This document shows, in pieces, positions 36,801-48,800 of a DNA stretch of 64,000 nt. The notes beneath the pieces were generated by a model. It was not told the origin of the DNA. It did not search any database and worked only from the letters and a program-made list of their open reading frames with translations. Both the position numbers and the translations under genes were made by a program. How positions within the stretch are numbered: the first letter of the stretch is position 1; each line of letters opens with the position of its first letter. This DNA is from Mytilus trossulus. Lineage: Eukaryota > Mollusca > Bivalvia > Mytilida > Mytilidae. Location: positions 25,459,578 through 25,523,577 of the forward strand of contig NC_086378.1 of the NCBI RefSeq assembly GCF_036588685.1. Reading direction: 5' to 3'.

Positions 36801-39800
36801 GCTATGCTATGTAACCTTAACGCTCCAGAATATTTTATAAGACGATCAAATAAAAAAAGAATGATGCATTCAGACATCCAACATACATATTTACGACTCA
36901 GAAAAATTTAAGTGCATTGAAATTCAGGGTTAATTTTCTACAACTGTCAAATTCAAGGGAATATTTTTTTAGGCCTACTTTCGTATGCAACCGGATGTGG
37001 CGTACCATGATTTGGTGGTATTACACCTAAATTATAGTAAAGTTTTTGTGTTTTGGACTGTTTCTACTGTATGCAATAGTCTACTATATTTGGTGTATGG
37101 TTTGATTGTAAGGCGTACATGTCCAACTGACCGGTGTACTCTGACCTTGATCTTATTTTCGTGGTTCAGTGGTCAAAGTTAAGTTTTTGATTTTTGGTCT
37201 TTTTTTTTTATAATACTATATGCAATTATAGGTCAACGATATTTGGTGCATGTAAGGATTTTAAGCTGTACATGTCTGTCTGGTTCTTCTGACCTAGACC
37301 TCATTTTCATGGTTAATTGGTCAATGTTTAGTTTTCTTAGTTAAGTCTGTTTCTAAGAAAATGTAAGCAATAGGTCAACTATGTTTAGTGTATTGATTGA
37401 TTGTAAGTGTACATGTATTTCTTGTTTGGTTTATATGGCCTTGGCCTCATTTTTTTGAATCGTGTTAAGTTTACATAATAGTTGTACTAAGACTTTCTTG
37501 TTAGGACTATCGACATAATGTCAATGGCTAGACATTTTAGCGTATGCACTTTTGTTGGTATAAATCTGGCCGTTGGTTTGTCCCGTCTCATATGTTTTAC
37601 TCAAGTCATTTTGGGTCATTTTAGATGACTTCGCAGTGCGCCACTTTGAAAATCGTCTCATTGGCAATCCTATCATATCTTCGTATCTTTATATCATTAT
37701 TGTACACAAGAGTTAAAAAAATATATCCTTTATAATATTATGATATTTTATGTCATTATTATATACTACTAACACAAGAATGTCGTTAAATGTAATTGAA
37801 TACCCTGCATTTATCATGTTTTCCAATAAAATGAGGACAAATTAGCTGAAAGACCAGCCCCCTCATACATTATAGAAATCTATCATTTACATTGATTATA
37901 ATATTTAGGTATACATTAGATATACCAACTCGGGATAACAACGCCCTCATGGTGTATCTAATACTCACAAACCGTCCATAAAATTGAGAATGGAAATGGG
38001 GAATGTGTCAAAGAGACAAGTTCAACCCGACCAAATAAAAAAAAACAACAACAGAAGGTCACCAACGTATATATAGCTAATTTCGGCAAAAATTACCAGA
38101 GCAGAACGAAACGTTAACTCGATCTGTTACCCATCATAGTGGAATCGCATACCAAACATTGCTCAATATCTGGAGGCGTTTAGAAAAATGTCTGGTTAAC
38201 TGTTTGTTTCCAGAAATTTTCAATGTCCAAAGCCCCAAATTTCGGCAAAAATCAGAGGAGCACAACGAAACGTGAACTCGATCTGTAACTCATCACAGTA
38301 GACTCACATACCAAAAATCAACTCTATTTCTTTAAAAAGGCGTTTAGAAAAAAAATAAAGAATATTTCCATTGGCCACAGATGCCCCCACCTGGAAATAT
38401 ACATTTTTTGTTATTATTTTTTTTTTATAAAAGAGGCATTACTCAGGAACAGTTTAAGTGTAACCCACAATTTCGAACTTGATCTGTGTTTTATGGTAAT
38501 ATTAAAGCATTTTATATACGTTTTATAAGATTTGGTTGAGGCAACTAAAGTTAGAGAATAGAAACGGCAGATTTAGCATTTTTTATGTTTATAAATGGCC
38601 ATAACTCAAGAACGGTAACATAGACACTCCCAAATTTCGAACTTGATAATATTTTTATGGTAATAAGCATAATGTTTAAGTTTCATAATACATATACAAT
38701 GTATTAGGTTTTAATTGATTTTTGGCCCGTTTGAAATTGATCCATTTTGTGGTCAAAAGGATTCAAATTAAACTATGTTTGATAGTTTATTCAAAAATGA
38801 AATCTTTGTGGCTTTTTGCCGTATATGCTGAAAACAAAAGTTTATACTTTAACAGTAACACTCTAAATTGCAGACATTGAAGTTATATGCATTTAATTAT
38901 GATATGTTATATTTTAAACTACTGTCTTGCGTTAGGATGAAGGTTGATCCGCCGGTCAAAACGTTTAAACCCTCTGCACATTTTATATGCCCCTGTCCTG
39001 ATTAGACACGGATTCATGCATGGTCACCTTTGATCTTGACTTTCAACAAATAAACTTGCAATATTTCCAAAGCAAGTGTATTTGTGAAAAGTACACTTAT
39101 AGTTAGATACAAAAAAAAACAAGTATACTTTTAGTAAATGAGAAAGGCGAGAGACAACTCGACAAGTAAACATTATTAGCAAGGAAAGTGAACAAAAACA
39201 ACACTACAAGATGAGAATAAACATTTTGTTTACTTTGTTGATATAAGCTTGTTCAGAAGAAGTTAACAAGTGCACTTTCTGAAAGTCGGAAAGTTAAGAA
39301 AACAACTAAACAAGTACACAAAATGAAGTATACAAGATATTTTGCAATGCTACTAGCACACTAGTTGTATGGTATAAGTGAACAAAGACCATACACACAA
39401 GGAGAGTCTATACTTTTTGTTCACTCTGTCAAAGTCAACTTGTTCAGAAGAAGTTAACAAGTACACTTTCTGAAAGTCGGAAAGTTTAGAAAATAACTAA
39501 ACAAGTACACACTACCAAGTACACAAGGTTGGATATAATGCAACTTTACCACTTATTTATGTCAACAAGTTGAGCTGAGAACTGTTCAACTCGTGACTAT
39601 TATAAGCTTCCATAAATAAACATTCTGTTTACTTTGTTGATATAAACTTGTTCAGAAGAAGTTAACAAGTGCACTTTCTGAAAGTCGGAAAGTTAAGAAA
39701 ACAACTAAACAAGTACACAAAATGAAGTATACAAGATATGTTGCAATGCTACTAGCACACTAGTTGTATGGTATAAGGGAACAAAGACCATACACACAAG

Positions 39801-42800
39801 GATAGTCTATACTTTTTGTTCACTTTGTCAAAGTCAACTTGTTCAGAAGAAGTTAACAAGTACACTTTCTGAAAGTCGGAAAGTTTAGAAAATAACTAAA
39901 CAAGTGCACACTACCAAGTACACAAGGTTGGATATAATGCAACTTTACCACTTATTTATGTCAACAAGTTGAGCTGAGAACTGTTCAACTCGTGACTATT
40001 ATAAGCTTCCATACATTATTTATACGATGTTGACGATGTTAATGATGTATTTAATAAATGATATTGTCAACATCACGATGTAAACAGAAAGTTATAGAGT
40101 CGATATACAACATAAACACGATGTTGACACGATATTGTCAACATTGCGATGTATACGATGTGAACGATGTAAACACAAAGGTAAAGACTTGGTTCACAAC
40201 ATTTATACAATGTTGAGAATGTAAAAACGATATTGTCAAAATCACGATGTATACGATGTGAACGATGTCAACAGAAAGGTATGGACTCTATATTCAACAT
40301 AAACACGATGTTGACACGATATTGTTAACATCACGATGTATACGATGTGAACGATGTAAACACAAAGGTAAAGACTTGGTTCACAACATTTATACAATGT
40401 TGACAATGTAAAAACAGTATTGTCAACATCACGATGTACAAAATGTATACGATGTAAAAGATGTAAACACAAAAGTAAAGACTTGGTTCACAACATCTAT
40501 ACAATGTTGACAATGTAAAAACGATATTGTCAACATCACGATGTATACGATGTCAACGATGTAAACAGAAAGTTATAGAGTCGATATACAACATAAGCAC
40601 GATGTTGACACGACATTGTTAACATTACGAATATACGATGTGAACATTAAACACAAAGGTACAGAACATAAAGATAGGATACAATGTTAACACAATAACG
40701 ACACTATAAAGTTGACATTGCGATGTTGACAATATCGACAAAACATCGTGCACTGGATATACTCCGGAATTATGGGCCAAAAAGGGGCCCAAATAAAAAG
40801 TTTTCTTGGTTTTCGCACAATAACTTAAGTGTAAGTAAATAGAAATCTATGAAACACAAGGTTTATGACCACATAAGGAAGCTTGGGATGATTTTGGGTG
40901 TTTTGGTCCACCAGTTTAGGAATTAGGGGCCATGACCACAAACGGAAGCCTGGGATGATGTAGGGTGTTTTGGTCCAACAGTTTAGGAATTAGGGTCCAA
41001 AAGGGTCCAAAAATAAACTTTTGTTTGATTTCATCAAAAATTGAATTATTGGCCAGGGGTTCTTTAATATGCCGAATCTAACCGTGTTTTTAGATTCTTA
41101 ATTGTTGGTCCCGTTTTTAAATTGGTCTACATTAAGGTCCAAAGGGTCCAAAATTAAACTTAGTTTGATTTTAACAAAAATGAATTCTTAGAGTTCTTAG
41201 TGCTTAGATTTTTGATTATGGGCCCAGTTTTCAAGTTAGTCCAAATCGGGGTCCAAAATTAAACTTTGTTTGATTTCAACAAAAATTGAATATATGGGGT
41301 TCTATGATATGCTGAATCTAACCATGTATTTAGATTTTGGATATTGGACCATAATAGGTAAATGTCCAATTCATTGTTTTTAAGTTCTCAGACCACAATC
41401 ATTCTGTGTCAGAAACCTATTCTGTGTCAACTATTTAATCAAGCTTGAATGTTGTGTCCATACTTGCTCCAACTGTTCAGGGTTTGACCTCTGCGGTCGT
41501 ATCAAGCTGCACCATGCGGAACATCTGGTTAAATTCAATTAGGTGTTTAACATTTCAAAATACAGATAAAGACGAATATTGATGATTTTCACTTGTGCCA
41601 ATCCGAGGTAATGGTACTTGATTGTTTGGAGAATACCATTTTTATGTCCATTTTATTCAATGACTTGAGAATGCTTGATACGGTGCTTTTCAAATTTTTT
41701 ATGGTGTTTCTCATGACAAAATGAGGTCAAAATTACAAAATGAATGTAAGAATAACCGGGTTTTCTGTTTAAACAGCCTATAATAAACTTATGTGTTAAG
41801 TTTGAAAAATAATTCAATGACTTTAGTTCCTTTTAATTTAATGGAAAAAAAACCAATTAATTGGGATATGTAAAATAGCTCAGAGAAAATAAACATTCTA
41901 ACTTCAAAGGTGGTTTTCCTTTGTTTTTCGTTATAGTATTTCCTGACCATTAATATTTTTACCCTTTGGGAATCCTCTTTTATTAGCACTGAAATTTTTT
42001 TTGATGAAGTGTCATGCAATGTACATGTATGTAGATCTGCTGCCAGACTCTGTTGACTAAAAATAAATGATAATATTCTAGATAAAATCAATCTGAAAAA
42101 AAATGTGTGAAGATTCTTTTTTCTATTAGAATGTCCATCATCTCACAGTTCAAGAGCTGAATTGATGTACACATCCCACAATTCAAGAGCTAAATTGATG
42201 TACACATCCCTCAATTCAAGAGCTAAATTGGTGTACACTATAAAAAAAGTTAACAAATTTCTTATGGATATGTAAAACCAAACATGTTGAGTAAAAAAGT
42301 AAAAAACAGATTTCATATAGCCTTAAATGGTTGTCTCTAGCCAATGTAGAATAAACAAACACACAGCAATACGCACAGTTTAAAAGAAGTCCGGGTCCGA
42401 TGTCAGGAAAGGTTACAGAAGAAAAAGCAAAATGACAATGATACATAAATTAACAAAGGACTACTACCAGTTACTGACATGCCAGCTCCACACCTCAATT
42501 AAACTGATTAAAAAATTATGTCTTCATCATATGAAAATCAAGCACAATCCCTCCCGTTAGCCGTTTAGTATCATACCATCATAAAATATATGAGAAGAAC
42601 ATAACCCGTATCATGCCAACAACTGGTTTTAGAATAAATGTGTTTATTTCCGAGGCAAAGACCCTATGAGTGAATCAATATCCATTTAAAAAAAAATCCA
42701 TCTTTAATCGTCACTATATCCCTTCTGAATAAGTCTGTTTAATAAATTTGACTAGCTTTTGAGGTGAATTACGACACTTTTGTGCTTTGAATAGAATATT

Positions 42801-45800
42801 ACCATAACATATTGGATGTGAACTACCTGAACGTATCGGATGTCTGCATCTTGATTTATATCAACGAAATTACAATTTATCAGCATTCATGCTGAATATT
42901 ATATTAAGAGATGATAATAAAGTGTTGATCTAGAGAAGTCCAGAAGTGTGTCTTGGTTTCGATCTGTTTTTCAGTCTGATTCTATTCTGTCTTTTGGTTT
43001 ATAGATTAATTGCATTCTATAAATCTAGGTGCCTAGGTGGCAGAATGGTCTAAGTAGGTCATTTACTGTATCACTATGACCTTTCAACACTGAGGTTTTA
43101 GTTTGGAACCCCACTATTGCCTGTTCTCAAAAGATAAGTAAAAAAAATTACAGTATTTACTTGAAAACTTAGGTTGGAAATTGCACGTTAGAGAACACTA
43201 TACAATTTATATTTGCAATCTTTTTTTTTTTAAAGATTTGTTTGTTTTAACTTAGTTTTTGTGATTGTAGGGTCAACACACTTTTTGCACTACAACAAGT
43301 ATAGTTTACCTATTTGAATTGATTGTGTGCTTTTGTATAAATTGTCATAGAATTTTTTTTTGTATAAACATTTACAGATGAAAAGCGTAAACAAGAAAGT
43401 AATTGTATGATCTGTGTGTAGCAGCTTTTATGTGAGCTGTTATATGTCTATTTGTTATAGCTTTTACTGTTTTCATTTGATATTTTTATCTTCTTTTTTG
43501 AGAAAAATGAACACAGGAATGATGGAAATAGGTATTCGAACAACATGTGTTGTAACTTGTGTGAAATGTCTCAAAAGAAAGATTTCATTTTGTCAATTGA
43601 TCATTAAAATCAAACTTTAACAATGTTTACATCTAGAAGCTTTAGATAAACAGAAAGCAAACTTGGTACACACATGTCCTTGTCATTTCTACACATGTGG
43701 ATCGATGTTTGACTTACTTACACAAGGGGGTGGTTGCAATTCCTACCCATAGAAATGTTTGCCATCTCTACATATTTGGATGTTTTCCATTTCTTCACAT
43801 TGGCATGTTTAATTGCCATTTCTACACATGGGAAACGCCTCGGTGGTCTCATGGTAGCGTTTTTGCTTTGAGTGCAGGAGGTCGTTAGTTCGAACCCCGA
43901 TCGGGTCAAATCAAAGAGTTTGATATTAGTATTTGCTGCTTCTCCGCTAAGTACGCGTCATATAGAAGTTAGAGTAAAGACTGGTCGGCTCGAAGTCCGA
44001 ATAATGGGGCATGGTAACGTGACATGTCTACCTGCGGACTGTTACTTTGTGAACTAGAACGTTAATAACCTGGCTCAGTGTGTCGGTCTAGTAAAAAGCA
44101 GGGTTAAGTTTTATATTGTATTAACATGTTCTCGTCCTGAATATGCATATCAATTTGCCGCTGCGTAACCTCCATCATCACCATCATCATCATCATCTAC
44201 ACATGGGAATGTTTGCCATTTCTGCACACGGGCAAGTGGCAATGTAGGCTAATAATGTTCAGGGTAAGGGACAATGTAGGCATATAGATGTTCAGGGCAA
44301 TGTAGGCTGATAATGTTAAGGCAAGGGACAATGTAGGCATATAGATGTTCAGGGCAATGTAGGCTACTAATGTTCAGGGTAAGGGACAATGTAGGCATAT
44401 CGATGTTCAGGACAATGTAGGCTAATAATGTTCAGGGTAAGGGACAATGTAGGCATATAGATGTTCAGGGCAATGTAGGCTTATAATGTTCAGGGTAAGG
44501 GACAATGTAGGCATATAGATGTTCAGGGCAATGTAGGCTAACAATGTTCAGGATAAGTGACAATGTAGGCTAATAATGTCAGGGCAAGGGACAATGTAGG
44601 CATATATATTTTCAGTTCAATGTAGGCTAATAATTTTAAGGGCAAGGAACAATGTAGATATAAGGATGTTCAGGGCAATATATAAGCTTATAATGTTCAG
44701 GGCAAGGGACAATGTGGGCTAATAATGTTCAGGGTAAGGGTAATGTAGGCATACATATGTTCAGGGCAAGGGGCATTGTACGCATATAGATGTTCAGTGG
44801 AAGGGGAAATGTAGCATATAGATGTTCAGGGCAAGGGTAGATGTAGGCATTTATATGTCCAGAGCAAGGGGCTATATAGGTTAACAATATTCAGGGCAAG
44901 GGACAATGTATGCATATAGATATTCAGAGCAAAAGCAAGGGGGAGTGTAGGCATATAGATATTCCGGACAGGGGCAACGTAGGAAAAACAGTTTAGGGCA
45001 GGGGTCTATGTAGGCATATAGATGTTCAGGGCAAGGGACAACGTAGGCACATAGATGTTCAGGGCAAGCTTTAGGGGCTATGTATGCATATAGATGTTCA
45101 GGGCAAGGGGAGATGTAGGCATATAGATGTTCCGGGCAAGGGGCAATATAGACTATTCTTATATGACGTGTTTCTTTCGCTTTGTGAATAAACCCATGCT
45201 CTAAATCCAATTAAATTTGTTTGCACATGCGTATATTGACTACTAAAGAATAATGAATTTTATCAAATTGGCTAACTCGAATAATTCAGCGCCCTCTATC
45301 TACTACTTAATGGAGTGATCGAAGTGATCGTAATATAACGACTGGATTATTCGGGTTACAAATTGGCATTCATTTAATATATTTCATTAACTTAAAAAAA
45401 CTTCCAAACTCTTAATTGATGCACATGGTGTTACTATAATTCATTTATCATGACTAATGTGTTGCAATTCAAAATTGACAGATTTGACCTAGATACGACA
45501 ACCGTTCAAAACTCCTCCCTCTGCAAAATCACGTTGCCGGTCGTTTGCTTGTTTACAAACAAAAACGGGAGGTTCATGGAAGAGCCTACACAACCGCTCT
45601 ACACTTATACACATCGGACATAGAAATTACCTTAATTGTCCTAATCAAAATCGAAATAATTAATGCAAGCTATACTTTATTGTAGTTTTAACATGGGTAG
45701 GCATTATATTCGTGTTATTTTAGCCCTAAATATCGCTCGGGCAAAAATAATCACGATTATAATGCCTACCCATATTAAAACTACAATAAAGTATAGCTTG

Positions 45801-48800
45801 CATCAGTAATTTCTTTACCAATGTTCAGGACAAAAGGCAATGTACAAATATAGATGTTCAGGGCAAGGGGCAATGTAGGATAACAATAGTAGGCGAGGAG
45901 AGATGTAGGCAGATAGATGCTCAGGACAAGGAGCAATACAGGCATATAGATATGTTTCATCATACGATATTTTGTTACAAATCCAGAAATGCTATATCTT
46001 TTAGGTATTATTTCCATTCAAGCTAAATGTTGATTATTTAAAGATCTATAAGATATTTACTATTGTCCTACTGTTTCTCATTTTTTAATAAACACTGGTT
46101 AATAGTGTTGCCTATGTACTTGACATTTTTTTGTAAACTACAAAATCTGAACAGTTCTTTTTTTAGTGCCAGTTTGGCGTCTGGCGTATTAAATTATAAT
46201 CCTGGTACCTTTGATAACTATTTGCATCATATTGAAGCTATTATGAAAAATTAAGATTTTTGAGATTTTAGTGCCCCTTGCACCACAAGAGGTTGTTGTA
46301 AGTAGAAGCAGTTGGAAGACCATCCGAATCACATGGAATGAACCAAAAGTCCCTGTTTCTGGCTATAGGATCTTTTATAGCGCGTTTGACATAGCAAATT
46401 TGGACAGATGGCAGTCTATTGACATTGGTCCTCACAGAGTTGCAGAAATTACAGGTTTGGAAAAAATGGCATATGCCATCAGAGTGGCAGCAAAATCAAA
46501 AGATGGAAGTTTTGGGAATGCTTCTGCTGCTGTTCTGGCAAGTGAACCAACATGTAAGTTAAAAAGTGGTTATTCAAAAAAGATGTGCTTTAGCTAAAAG
46601 TTGACATTTAAATTGTCTCAATGAAAGCAATACAAAACGTGTGATGCAATTTGTGGGTAAGATGGCACAGATGAAAGTAGTGGACAAGATTTTAGTCCGT
46701 TTTAAAATAGAAAAAAATATGTCCTATTTTGTATTTTTCCTTTTGATTAAATGAATTCAGTCGAATGGGGTCGGGTATTCTATCAAGATAAAAACTTCTG
46801 ACACATAAGAACTCACATTTTCAACCGGATTTTCGAAATCGGTTTTTGAATTGGGGGTGTATGGCGGGCGGTCGGCGGCTACCAACCAGTGTCCGTTCAT
46901 TAACATGAAAACGCTTTGACGAAATCTTTTCAAATTTAGATATATTGTTTATTGGTATATCTTTTATCGTTTATCTTTTTTCATGTTTTTCCTCTTTGCA
47001 TTTCCCATTAAAATAGAAATGTTTAAACAAAGGAAGAATTGATAATACAGAATAATACAGATTATTTAATTGACTTATGCTGAATATCGCTGTTAGAATT
47101 TATATAAATTTCTTATTAAACAATTTCAAAGTAAAATATATACTCTTTGAATTAAACGAGAAGACCTCATTTTGTGTGTCGCTTCTCTTCCTTCCGCAAT
47201 GAATTATTCATCATGCCTCTGTGTCCTATAGGTACCATACATAGTCGCATTTGTCATCCATTCTTATGATTATTCAGTTTGGGTTATTTTGGAAGAAAAA
47301 CGAAACAAAAAGGCGTCCGGATATTGTTCCGTCATCAGACAGACTTTTAAGTCATAGACAAGACTTCCGGTTTTAAACTTTTACGTTCATAATTACTCGG
47401 GGACAGGACAATTATTTTTGTGTTTTTCTGTATGTATACTATGATTATACTCCTATAATATATAGAGACTCTCTATACAATATAGCAGTGATCGCCGTGG
47501 AGAAGAAACTTGGAATTGATAGTTAATAGAAAATACACTTTATTTATAATATACGTATGTTCATAGTATACAGAAAAGCGATAATCTTGGAATTTAACAG
47601 AAAAAAAAAAATAACGGACTTTGGAAAAAAAGGGAGAGGGCTTAAATTATTTGTCCTGTCTCCAAGTACCTATGACTTTTGATACCTTTCCTGAAATTCT
47701 CCAGACATAAAATCTTTTACAAAAATTCTTCCTACAACAGTTTACTTCCCTTTCAGGAATGTTACCTACCGAATTAGAGTATTAACCGGATTTGTTATCA
47801 CATAAGCAACACGACGGGTGCCACATGTGGAGCAGGATCTGCTTACCCTTCCGGACCACTTGAGATCACCCCTAGTTTTTGGTGGTGTTCGTGTTGCTTA
47901 TTCTTTAGTTTTCTATGTTGTTTCATGTGTACTATTGTTTGTCTGTTTATCTTTTTCATTTTAAGCCAGGCGTTGTCAGTTTATTTTCAATTTATGAGTT
48001 TGACTGTCCCTCTGGTGTCTTTCGTCCCTTTTTTACATACTTTTAACCAAGCTCTAAATGCCCGCGAATAATAGTACACAGAAACGCGAAAATCATGGAA
48101 TTTAACAGAACTCAAACTTGATACCTTTTCTGAAATTCTCTAGACATAAAATATTTTACAAAAATTCATCCTACAATAGTTTAAATACTTTCAATCAAGC
48201 TCTAAATGACCACGGTATCGCGGGTGTGTTCTAGTACTCTTTGAATTATGAAAAAAAAGATGAAAATTTGAATGCCGCCTTATCCTTCAAAATCATTACA
48301 TGTTTAATAAGATGAACGTATTTAGATGTTAATACAATCTATAATATGTAACAATACCACTCTGACATATAACTTTAAACATAACCGATACATAAATCTT
48401 AAATGGAAACAATAAAGAACCAACACGTTATCAGAACAGAACAGAGGAACACAAAACCTTTGAAAAAACAACAGTAAACAATCAACACTTGCTCAGACCA
48501 AAACAGAAAAAAAGGTAAACAGAAACAATTGTTCAGACCACAACAGAACAATACAAGATTTAACAAACAACGCATGCTAAGAAAAAGAAATCCCAATAAA
48601 AATCATTTAAAACATCAGTAAACTAACAAAACTTTGTTTAAACCAGAAAAAAACCAATAAAAACTAATACAAACAAAATGGTAATCCTACTATAATTTAT
48701 GCAAAAAATAACGACACTTGCTCACAACGGAACAAAACGATAACAGTTAACACTCAGGACTTGGTCAGCCCAACAAGAATAATTAAAAAACGTCAAAGAA

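Larger units (their letters stand above)
29811..40760 (+). mobile_element. ~11-kb foldback-like element with long inverted arms made of subrepeats
   Basis: The left arm (29811-30715) and right arm (38725-40760) are inverted copies. For example, 'gtcttgcgttaggatgaaggt' region words and 'aggacaggggcatataaaat' at 30478 face 'attttatatgcccctgtcct' at 38983. The outer part of each arm is satellite-like (gatgttgacaatatcg, catcgtgatgt words), about 0.13 kb on the left and 0.75 kb on the right. The right arm also has a ~399-bp unit twice (39216 and 39615). The ~8-kb centre holds other elements and no recognisable protein. Long inverted arms with internal direct repeats recall foldback or Galileo-type transposons. 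Outer ends are approximate. Confidence 0.55.
29662..41502 (+). mobile_element. Mussel element with ATACGACCGCA ends, split by ~11 kb of younger insertions
   Basis: ATACGACCGCA at 29662-29672 faces TGCGGTCGTAT at 41492-41502. Left piece 29662-29810 has the cgtcgtcgtcgtc run and 'ggttttcgcacaatagcttt', then 'aaggtttatgacc'. The right piece (about 40770-41502) resumes with 'ggttttcgcacaataactta', repeated 'gtttaggaattagggg', 'aattaaactt.gtttgatttc' modules, and ends 'catactt.gctccaactgttcaggg'. I recognise this modular, non-coding element as common in mussels. Everything between the two pieces is inserted DNA. Confidence 0.6.
27827..46271 (+). other. 18.4-kb intron 1 of the receptor-like gene
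   Basis: 27830-29460 is plain AT-rich DNA with no feature that I recognise. 29470-29620 is an R1 repeat in reverse orientation. 29660-41500 is the nested transposon complex. 42130-46260 holds repeats, a SINE and minisatellites. I found no further exon, but a short diverged one could be missed. Confidence 0.55.

Noticed and set aside
40242..40513. Overlapping minus frames with repeated YIVHIVYIVMLTIL-type words
   Set aside because: Translated ~125-bp satellite.
29811..40760. Polinton/Maverick or viral origin for the 11-kb inverted-arm element
   Set aside because: No polymerase, integrase, capsid or other large frame in the 8-kb centre; arms are built of satellite-like subrepeats.
43837..43908. 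Possible functional tRNA gene
   Set aside because: Box A and B are present but the arms do not pair as a tRNA, and the body and CATCAT tail identify a SINE.
44881..45210. 109-codon minus frame with CPEHLYAYIAP repeats (also 51275-51575)
   Set aside because: 33-bp minisatellite read in frame; the array is intronic and diverges without regard to codon position.
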